DNA of 64,000 nt from Armadillidium nasatum (Eukaryota; Arthropoda; Malacostraca; Isopoda; Armadillidiidae), in the NCBI GenBank assembly GCA_009176605.1, contig SEYY01000195.1:47501-111500 (forward strand), written 5' to 3'. Shown in pieces: positions 1-64,000 of this stretch. The notes beneath the pieces were generated by a model, which worked only from the letters and a program-made list of their open reading frames with translations, made no database searches and had not been told where the DNA came from. Position 1 is the stretch's first letter. Each line of letters starts with the position of its first letter. Position numbers and translations under genes: made by a program.

Positions 1-2
1 CT

Positions 3-1610
3 CACGAAACTCCAACCAATCCCACAACACAAACCCCATTGACTCCCAAACAACACATCAACCTACTGGCCACACATTTCGCTAAACAAAGCAGCTTACC
101 CACCCACCCCCAAAACAGGAAGATAATCAAAAAACTGAAAAAACTACGCAACAACCAAAATAACTTAAGCGTCATCACACCCACAAACACACAAAACACC
201 ATTAAAACCATCAAAAACTCTCCAGCAACAGGACCAGACAACTTATCAAATATTCACCTAAAACACCTATCCAACCACACAACCACATACCTAACCACCA
301 TCTTCAACAAATCCATCCAACTCAACTATATCCCTCCCAAATGGAAAAAAGCATTAATCATTCCTAAACTAAAACCTGGCAAAGACCCATCAAACCCCTC
401 CTCATACCGCCCAATCTCCCTCTTATCCACCATCTCAAAACTACTTGAAAAACTAATCCTAAATTCTATCCTCCAATTCATCCCACAACAAAGCTTCCAA
501 CACGGTTTCAAACCCAACCACTCCACCACCACAGCTCTCACCAACATCATCCAACCAATAATAAACGGACTAAACCATAATCCTTATCACAAAACAATAT
601 TAATAGCAATTGATATAAACAAAGCCTTCGATACTGTCCCGAGACACAATCTAATCCATAAAATCCTCCAATCCAACATCCCAACAAACATCAAGAAATG
701 GTTAGCCAACTTCCTATCAGGAAGAACCGCCCAAATACAACAAAACGGCCAAAAATCTCGGACCATAAACATAAGAAACGGAGTACCCCAGGGAGCCATA
801 CTATCCCCCACACTATTTAACCTATACACAGCAGACCTCCCTCAACCCCAAACAACTCACACCCACATTACTTCATACGCCGACGACATAACTATTGCCA
901 CCACACACCAAAATCTCGTTACCGCAACAACAATCACACAAGACTACTTAACACTAATCCAAACTTGGCTGACAGAAAACCGGATGACGGCATCCCCAAA
1001 CAAATCCTCCATAACCCTCATAACAACAGACAAACACCTATCCAACACCCACCCACAAGTCCTACTAAACAACACCCCCATACCCCTCAACAAAACTCCA
1101 AAGATTCTCAGCCTAACATTTGACACCCACCTCACTTTCACCAAGCACATCCAAAATACCACCTCAGCCGCAAACAGAAAACTCAACATCCTCAAAACAG
1201 TGGCCAACACAGACATACACAACAACATACAAACCTCAATTGCCATCTACAAACAATTTATACGCCCCACCATCAACTATGCCTCCCCTATCTGGCACCC
1301 ATTGCTCTCCTATCAAAACTTAATGACACTCCAAATAACGCAAAATAGAGCCCTCCGCACAATCACCGGCTGCACACCCACAACCCCTCAACAACACCTA
1401 CATAATGAAACCAAAATACTACCTATAAAGAACCACCTCGAAATGATAGGCACTCAATTTTACGCAAAAACCCGTCTACCCACACACCCATGTCACAACA
1501 CTCTCCTCCAACCTACCATACACAGACTAAAACAACCTCCATCATCCACCGGTACCTTTTACAAACAAATCCTAAATCACATCCCCCCACCTCCCCCAAT
1601 ACCACAATAA
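3..1610 (+). CDS. LINE-A copy 1: reverse transcriptase ORF (5' end outside the window)
   Basis: The frame is open from base 3, so the start lies left of the window. It encodes a non-LTR (Jockey-like) reverse transcriptase: SSYRPISLLSTISKLLEK, GFKPNHSTTTAL, AIDINKAFDTVPRHNLI, NGVPQGAILSPTLFNLY, the catalytic SYADDI near 873-887, and thumb residues up to YASPIWHP. The apurinic endonuclease domain would be upstream. The coding strand is very rich in A and C and poor in G and T. The ORF stops early at 1610. A C-run near 1590 is one base shorter than in the copy at 57115-58004, which shifts the C-terminal part into another frame (continuing to 2002). It is otherwise intact. Confidence 0.9.
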   Translation, partial: HETPTNPTTQTPLTPKQHINLLATHFAKQSSLPTHPQNRKIIKKLKKLRNNQNNLSVITPTNTQNTIKTIKNSPATGPDNLSNIHLKHLSNHTTTYLTTIFNKSIQLNYIPPKWKKALIIPKLKPGKDPSNPSSYRPISLLSTISKLLEKLILNSILQFIPQQSFQHGFKPNHSTTTALTNIIQPIINGLNHNPYHKTILIAIDINKAFDTVPRHNLIHKILQSNIPTNIKKWLANFLSGRTAQIQQNGQKSRTINIRNGVPQGAILSPTLFNLYTADLPQPQTTHTHITSYADDITIATTHQNLVTATTITQDYLTLIQTWLTENRMTASPNKSSITLITTDKHLSNTHPQVLLNNTPIPLNKTPKILSLTFDTHLTFTKHIQNTTSAANRKLNILKTVANTDIHNNIQTSIAIYKQFIRPTINYASPIWHPLLSYQNLMTLQITQNRALRTITGCTPTTPQQHLHNETKILPIKNHLEMIGTQFYAKTRLPTHPCHNTLLQPTIHRLKQPPSSTGTFYKQILNHIPPPPPIPQ

Positions 1611-2002
1611 CCAAACATATACACACTCAACTAACACATTCCTACCTGATCAACAGACCACCAAACAACATCCTTGACACACCCCCTCCCGAAATAAACC
1701 CCGACTTCAGCAACCTCCCAAGACACTCACAAATCTCATTAGCAAGATTGAGATGTGGGCACCACCCAAACTTACATTACAAACACAAATTCAAAATAAA
1801 CCAGACAGCATCTCCCACTTGTACCAGATGCGGAATGGCCCCGGAGACCGAGTCACACTTTCTATTACACTGTCCTTCCAACTCTCGCCCCAGAATCTCC
1901 TGGGACATCACTTCATTGAAGGATCTCTGGACGAGGCCGACTGCGGCAGGCGGCTTCATTAGCGAAGTATGGCCACCTCAACGTGGGGTGGTCAGGGGGT
2001 GA
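1490..2002 (+). CDS. LINE-A copy 1: C-terminal zinc-knuckle region in the shifted frame
   Basis: After the one-base C-run contraction the protein continues in this frame with LARLRCGHHPNLHYKHKF and CTRCGMAPETESHFLLHC. This C-x2-C-x8-H-x4-C knuckle is typical of the end of Jockey/I-type LINE ORF2. It ends about 10 bp before the poly-A. The true coding part probably begins near 1590. Confidence 0.75.
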   Translation: MSQHSPPTYHTQTKTTSIIHRYLLQTNPKSHPPTSPNTTITKHIHTQLTHSYLINRPPNNILDTPPPEINPDFSNLPRHSQISLARLRCGHHPNLHYKHKFKINQTASPTCTRCGMAPETESHFLLHCPSNSRPRISWDITSLKDLWTRPTAAGGFISEVWPPQRGVVRG

Positions 2003-2007
2003 GAGAA

Positions 2008-2203
<196 letters not shown>

Positions 2204-2329
2204 TAAAAATTATATATTTTTCACGTTGATAATTGGGTAGATATGTAAGGTGCGACACGTATTTATTGCGGTTTACATGTTAATTAAGCCTTCTAGAATT
2301 TATTTCGGTGTATTACACGCTTTGTTATG

Positions 2330-2740
2330 ATGGTTAAAACAAGCGAATGGTGTCAGATTTCGGAAGAAGGCAAATAGTTGGTGAACAGTTTAACGTGTCA
2401 CAAGCGACGTTGATAACAGGTTAAACAAAACATGAAAAAACATTATCAGCGAAGGGGAATGGTGGGCGTAAGCCGAAGTTTATAGAGTGGCAGTCAAACA
2501 TTAAGAGTGATTGTAGCCAATTAATATGAAACTACTGCGGTATAGGTGACAGCAAAACTCGATACCCACTTGACCAATACCGTTTCGACAAGAACAGTAT
2601 GGATGAGAGTTCCATAAATATAACATCATGAAAATTTAAAATCTCTTTATATCAGAAACCAATGTCAATGGCAATGAAATCATTTGATTTCGAAAGGTTA
2701 ATATTAATCCAGTGTTATCAGGATGAATCTTTAAACAGCA
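2330..2740 (+). pseudogene. Tc1/mariner-type transposase remnant
   Basis: Broken plus-strand frames show a helix-turn-helix-like GRRQIVGEQFNVSQATL, then KGNGGRKPKF and, further on, KYNI followed by LFISETNVN. Tc1/Tc3 transposases have the same order (Q-x-x-x-FNVS-x-x-T, GRP-K, KPLISETN). Several stops and frame changes are present and the DDE part is absent. This is an old fragment in a PCCA intron. Confidence 0.6.
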
Positions 2741-4155
<1,415 letters not shown>

Positions 4156-4223
4156 ACAAAAAAATGTATTTTAATTTTACATAAGTAAATGTTTCGCTTA
4201 TATTGCTAATATAATGAACTTAC

Positions 4224-53081
<48,858 letters not shown>

Positions 53082-53084
53082 CTG

Positions 53085-53196
<112 letters not shown>

Positions 53197-53502
53197 CTGC
53201 GCGTCCCGTAGCTCAGTTGGCAGAGCGCTCGCTTAGCACGCGAGAGGACCGAGGTTCGAGGCTCGGTCGGGACGTGGGAATTTGAGTCATTCCCATTTAC
53301 GCTAGCTCTGGCTCACTCAGCCGTTAATGAGTACACTAGTGAAATGCTTGTCACTGGTGGGTAATAATCCGGTATCCGCGATAGGTCTGGCCAACCAGCG
53401 GTGTAGCCGTTAGGCCCTTGCTACCCTGCTGTGGCCTTCCTCGAAGGGTTCCAACTGATTGGACTTGTCCTACCTGGGGGTTGGTGATTATTATTATTTT
53501 AT
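53197..53502 (+). mobile_element. tRNA-Ala-derived SINE with (ATT)n tail
   Basis: The head (53202-53273) folds as a cloverleaf: acceptor CGTCCCG/CGGGACG, D stem GCTC/GAGC, anticodon stem CTCGC/GCGAG around TTAGCAC (anticodon AGC, Ala), and T stem CCGAG/CTCGG with an 8-base loop. The A-box is TAGCTCAGTTGGCAGAGC and the B-box GGTTCGAGGC. A body of about 210 bp and a short ATT tail follow. (TA)n lies on both sides. The long T loop and the attached body argue for a SINE rather than a tRNA gene. Confidence 0.75.
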
Positions 53503-53529
53503 TATATATATATATATATAATATATATA

Positions 53530-53594
<65 letters not shown>
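53503..53594. repeat. (TA)n array
   Basis: About 45 TA units with slips, between the SINE tail and the Tigger left end. Confidence 0.97.
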
Positions 53595-56380
<2,786 letters not shown>

Positions 56381-56470
<90 letters not shown>

Positions 56471-56485
56471 TATATATTATATATT
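56381..56485. repeat. (TA)n array
   Basis: About 50 TA units with slips. Confidence 0.98.
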
Positions 56486-56531
56486 TCCTCTGTTGGCAAA
56501 GGCCAGAGGCCTACTAAAATTCCACCAGAGT
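56486..56531 (-). mobile_element. 46-bp LINE-B 3' end between (TA)n arrays
   Basis: The minus strand reads AACTCTGGTGGAATTTTAGT and then AGGCCTCTGGCCTTTGCC, only the very end of LINE-B. It has (TA)n on both sides. Confidence 0.85.
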
Positions 56532-59526
<2,995 letters not shown>

Positions 59527-59711
59527 AATAATATTGTAATTTTTTTCTATTTCAGGCTGCATAGCATAGCAAATTCTATACATGACAAACTCCGTGGTAA
59601 AATAGCTTATATTTTTGTTTACTGCTTGTTGCTTTTGATGTTCGTAGCTTTCATGTTGTGGCATAAATTTATGGGGCATGTTTATTGTTTTGAGTAAGAT
59701 GCACTGGAGAA

Positions 59712-59822
59712 TTAAAGGTGTACCAGAATTCCGTTCCGGCTGGAATTTGAGATTTTTTTCCAGTTCTGGTTCTGGCCAGAAGTGGAAACATTAATCTAAT
59801 TCTGATAAAAAATTTGCTGGAA
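59712..59822 (+). mobile_element. CCAGAA-type MITE-like fragment
   Basis: GGTGTACCAGAATTCCGTTC, CGGCTGGAATTTGAGAT and CCAGTTCTGGTTCTGG match the minus-strand fragment at 41696-41815. Ends were not found. Confidence 0.45.
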
Positions 59823-59846
59823 TGATTTTATTTTACATAACCCATA

Positions 59847-60029
<183 letters not shown>

Positions 60030-60090
60030 ATAAAAATTTCTTTAAACACTAAACTATGAATTAAAAAATAAACACATTCTATAAAAATAT

Positions 60091-60226
<136 letters not shown>

Positions 60227-61383
60227 TTTCTGGCACTTTAATCAGGCTAATTGGGAGGCACTGCGTCGCTTCTTTGCTAACTACTCTTGGAATAAATCTT
60301 GTTACGACTAGGAGGTTGCTTCTTGACTGCTGAAAAGGTTGGGGTTGTAATTTCCGATGGGATTAGTAGGTTCATTCCATTTTCAACTAAATCTTTTTCA
60401 CCTTCAAACCCATGGTTCGATGATAATTGATTTCGAGCCATTTAGGAAAGAAAGAGACTCTTGCTAATTTTCATTCAGCTCAGAATCATTGTAGAGATAT
60501 TATTCGACGGGCCAAGTGCACTTTCATTGGATCTAAGTGCGCTGACCTTCTTGGTTCTCCTACTGATAATAAGTTCTGACCTCTAGTCAAAAACAATGAT
60601 AACTAACAACTTCTGTAAATCTGTCTTTCCTCCTCTTATTCCTCCTGATGGCTCTGTTACTAATACTCCTTCTGAAAATGCAAATCTCTTTGGTCTCCTT
60701 TTTTTAACTCCAATTCAACCCTGAGCGATTCTAGCTCCTCTCCTCCAACTCCTCCTCTCAGGTGTCGCATGTCATCACCTGTGATTTCACATAATCAGGT
60801 CCATGGGAACCTGAGAACTATAAACATCAGGAAGGTCAGTGGCCCAAATGAGATTCCTCCCCCTGTTCTGACAGAGTGTGCATCTGAGCTGGCGCCTGTC
60901 CTTGTTCAACTCTACTCTCTATGCCTTAATACTAATACTTTTCCTCAATGCTGGAAGCGTACATATGTTCAGTCGATCCAGAAAAAGGGTAGCCGCTAAA
61001 ATCTTTGAAACTCTCCTTTTCAGGATCATCAAGAGTCCCACTTCCTTTTTTCAGATCATCAGTACGGCTTTCGACACTCGGGGTCTACTGGTAACTTACT
61101 TTCCTATCTTACTGATTTATGGTCTTCTGCCCTTAGAGATTATGGGGAATCTTGTGTGGTGGTGCCTGAAATTTCCAAGGCCTTTGACCGGATGTGGCAT
61201 GCGTCACTACTCTCCAAGTTCCTTTCCTTTGAGTTTCCTCCTTCTCTTTGCTTACTTATTTCAAGTTTCCTCTCAGATCGTTCCAAATTGGCACCTGTCG
61301 ATGGAGAGACCTCTTTTTCCTTTTCTGTCAATTGTGGTGTTCCACAGGGTTCTGTTCTATCTCCAAATTTATTCTTACTTTTC
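60227..61383 (+). mobile_element. LINE-C copy 2, 5'-truncated, running into a sequence gap
   Basis: Begins at FWHFNQANW-like codons (LINE-C copy 1 has WHFNRANWGAMRRFF) and covers the linker and reverse transcriptase up to [17 protein letters not shown] at 61383. Open parts include VHGNLRTINIRKVSGPNEIP and ASELAPVLVQLYSLCLNTNT. About eight frame changes and a small deletion near 60998. The YADD segment and the 3' half are lost in the N gap. Confidence 0.85.
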
Positions 61384-61483
61384 NNNNNNNNNNNNNNNNN
61401 NNNNNNNNNNNNNNNNNNNNNNNNNNNNNNNNNNNNNNNNNNNNNNNNNNNNNNNNNNNNNNNNNNNNNNNNNNNNNNNNNNN
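61384..61483. other. Assembly gap of 100 N
   Basis: Exactly 100 N, a conventional gap of unknown size, between the LINE-C reverse transcriptase and (TA)n. Confidence 0.99.
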
Positions 61484-61703
<220 letters not shown>

Positions 61704-64000
61704 GTCTCTCCGGTGGGGCAAAGGCCAGAGGCCTACCAAATTCCACCGGAGTTGGAAATCAGATTATCGGGTCGCTAATGGCCGACGTGACCCGATAACG
61801 GCGTTTAAAGTGCAAGTCATAGGAAGTTGGGAAAACAGATAAAGGGAGTGTGTTCCAGACTTTACCAGTAGAGTACATGTAAGATTGAGCATAGCGGTTA
61901 AGTCTGGGGTCGGAGAGTTGGACAGAGAAAGGATGAGACTGTGTAGAAAGACGTGTCGCACGAGCCCTTCTCAATGGAGGAGGTATGCGACGAGAGAGTT
62001 CAGAAGAGCAAGTGTCCATTGTAATAGCGATAGTATAGAGAGAGTGACGCAACAATTCGACGGGCAGAAAGAGATTGGAGAGAATTAGTGAGAGCAGGAG
62101 AGTTGATAAGACGAAAAGCCCTAGACTCCACCTTCTCAAGGAGAGCTGTATGTGTGGAACCACCCCAGATGTGTGACGCATACTCCATACAGGGGCGAAC
62201 AACACCCCTATACAGAGCAAGCAACTGGGTGGCGTGAAGAAATTACTGAAGGCGCCTCAGAACACCCAACCTCTTAGAAGCTTGTTTAGAAGAGAAGTAA
62301 TGTGATCTTTCCAAGAAAGATCACGAGAAAAGAAACACCGAGAATATTAAGGACAGATGAAGGTTTGAGTTGTGTGTTTTCGAAGAAGATATCATAGTTG
62401 TGTGGAAGATTGTGTCGAGTAGAAGAGATGGAGGAATTGAGTTTTTGAGGCATTGAAAACAACCATGTTTTCTCTGCCCCAATTTGAAATGAGAGATAGA
62501 TCAGAGGTTAGTTGCTCCAAGGCTACCCTTCTTGCGTCTATTAACTGCTGTTGGGAGGGCGTCTTTCAAATTGAAAGGAATAATGAAGGGTGGAGTCATC
62601 AGCATAGGAGTGGATAGGAGATGAAGTAATAGAGAGAAGGTCATTAATGAAAAGTAGAAAAAGTGTTGGAGATAGGACAGATCCTTGAGGAACACCACTA
62701 TTAATAGATTTATTAAATGAACGGTGGCCGTCTACAACAGCTGCTATAGAACGACCGGAAAGGAAATTAGAGAGAAGGTCACAGAGAGAAGGATAGATTC
62801 CGAAAGAGGGAAGTTTGGAAATCAAAGCTTTGTGCCAGACTCTATCGAAAGCTTTCGATATGTCCAGCGCCACAGCAAAAGATTCACCGAAATGCCGAAG
62901 AGCGGAGGACCAAGAGTCAGAGAGAAGGGAAAGAAGATCACCAGTAGAGCGTTTCTTACGAAAGCCATACTGGCGATCAGAGATAAGATTAGAAGAATTG
63001 AGATGTTTCCAAATCTTCCTGTTAAGGATAGATTCGAAAACTTTAGAAAAGAACGGAGGTTAAAGAAATTGGACGATAGTTAGAGGGTTGAGAGGGTCCC
63101 CCTTCTTCGGCACAGGTTGAATGAGCGCACGTTTCCAGCAAGAAGGGAAGGTTGAAGTAGAAAGACAAAGACGAAATAGTTTACCAAGGCAGGGTGCAAG
63201 CTCGGAAGCACAAGTTTTGAGAACCACAGGAGGATACCATCAGGACCGTACGCCTTCTTAGTGTTAAGCTCAGAGAGAGCAGAAATAACATCTTTAGAAG
63301 AAATTACTAATTTAGGCATAAATGAGTTGAGGGGGTTGAAGGAGGAGGAACAGCTCCGGAATCGTCTAAGGTTGAATTTAGAGGCAAAAGTTTGAGCGAA
63401 GAGTTCAGCTTTAGAGAAGGTAAAATGGCAGTTGTGCCGTCAGAAGATACTAGAGGAGGGAAAGAGGAAGAAGCAAAGTTAGAGTTGACATTTTTGCAAA
63501 ATGCCAGAAAGGGCGAGAAGGAAGAGAACCAGAAAGATTATTGCATTTTACGGAGAAAAGAGTTTTTGGTATCTCGAAGAATAGATTTTGCACGATTCCG
63601 GGATGAAATATAAGTTGCGTGAGTTTCTGGAGTTTGAAGACGACGGTAATCCCTGAAGGCAGCATCCCTGTGGCGGATAGCACGAGAACAAGCAGAGTTA
63701 AACCAAGGTTTATTAGGTTTAGTAGAAGGGAAAGAATATGGAATGTACGCCTCCATGCCAGAGAGAATCACCTCGGTTATGCGCTCTGCACACTCCGAGG
63801 GACCCTTCCCACGGAAAGCAATAATCATTCCATGGGAAATCAGAAAAAGTACAACCGCAAGTCAGACCAGTTAGCAGCACCGAAATGCCACAAACGTCTC
63901 CTCGCCGAAGGGGGGCCGTTCTTGCGGAAGACTTGAAGAGACAGGACAAGATACAGAGATAAGAAGTGATCGGAGAACCCAGAGGAGGAAAGAGTTTAAC
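61704..64000 (-). mobile_element. LINE-B copy, longest minus-strand copy, continuing beyond the window
   Basis: Read from 64000 down: linker (ECAERITEVILSGMEAYIPY, NKPWFNSACSRAIRHRDAAF) and SSKDVISALSELNTKKAYGP. The reverse transcriptase follows, with [40 protein letters not shown] and [14 protein letters not shown]; 62541-62873 is open for 110 codons. The thumb (PCMEYASHIWGGSTHTALLE, SLQSLSARRIVASLSLYYRY) and the 3' end at 61710 (GGCCTTTGCCCCACCGG) complete it. About eight frame changes. It was used as the family reference for the fragments elsewhere. Confidence 0.9.

Noticed and set aside
53202-53273. Genuine tRNA-Ala gene
   Set aside because: The T loop has eight bases and a SINE body with an ATT tail follows directly. 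No terminator T-run follows the head.

Overview
This is animal nuclear DNA: AT-rich, with GT-AG introns, many non-LTR retrotransposons, hAT, Tigger and Tc1-like DNA transposons, tRNA-derived SINEs, Penelope-like elements and one Gypsy fossil. This mix suggests an invertebrate. The sequence alone does not settle the phylum.

The only host gene I can recognise is on the minus strand. Nine exons between 53081 and 4224 encode a continuous 447-codon stretch of the alpha subunit of mitochondrial propionyl-CoA carboxylase (PCCA). All splice phases match. The stretch runs from the biotin carboxylase N-domain ([12 protein letters not shown]) through the ATP-grasp and C-terminal subdomains into the biotin-transferase region. 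The mitochondrial presequence and first exons would lie beyond 64000. The last exons, including the biotinyl domain (EAMKMQN type), would lie below position 1. Everything else is intron of this gene, including the 10.9 kb right of 53081 if the gene continues there.

The introns are packed with repeats. From left to right: LINE-A and a Tc1-like remnant (1-2740); LINE-B (3403-4155); SINE-like units (6395-7010); an RTE-like LINE (7490-8422); an intron made almost wholly of TA dinucleotides (9459-9907); a tandem and inverted SINE cluster (10688-11487); a hAT tail and an RNase-H-bearing LINE (11790-13650); a LINE-B cluster (14288-20140); a 3.1-kb hAT with an 8-bp target duplication (24104-27202); an inverted Penelope-like pair (27560-31076); a Gypsy fossil (32690-36393); LINE-A and LINE-C back to back (37297-41397); a second Penelope-like element (42276-43385); more SINEs and LINE-B (46325-49580); a degenerate hAT (51000-52260); a tRNA-Ala-derived SINE and a Tigger (53197-54774); and LINE-B, LINE-A, LINE-C and LINE-B again (54906-64000). 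A 100-base N gap lies at 61384-61483.

The strongest unexplained pattern is the set of about 41 (TA)n arrays, roughly 5.4 kb in total. They form the outer boundaries of most mobile elements of every class, often on both sides, and they directly abut the 3' splice sites of three PCCA exons. The arrays look like insertion sinks. They are also self-complementary stretches in the PCCA pre-mRNA that could pair with one another.
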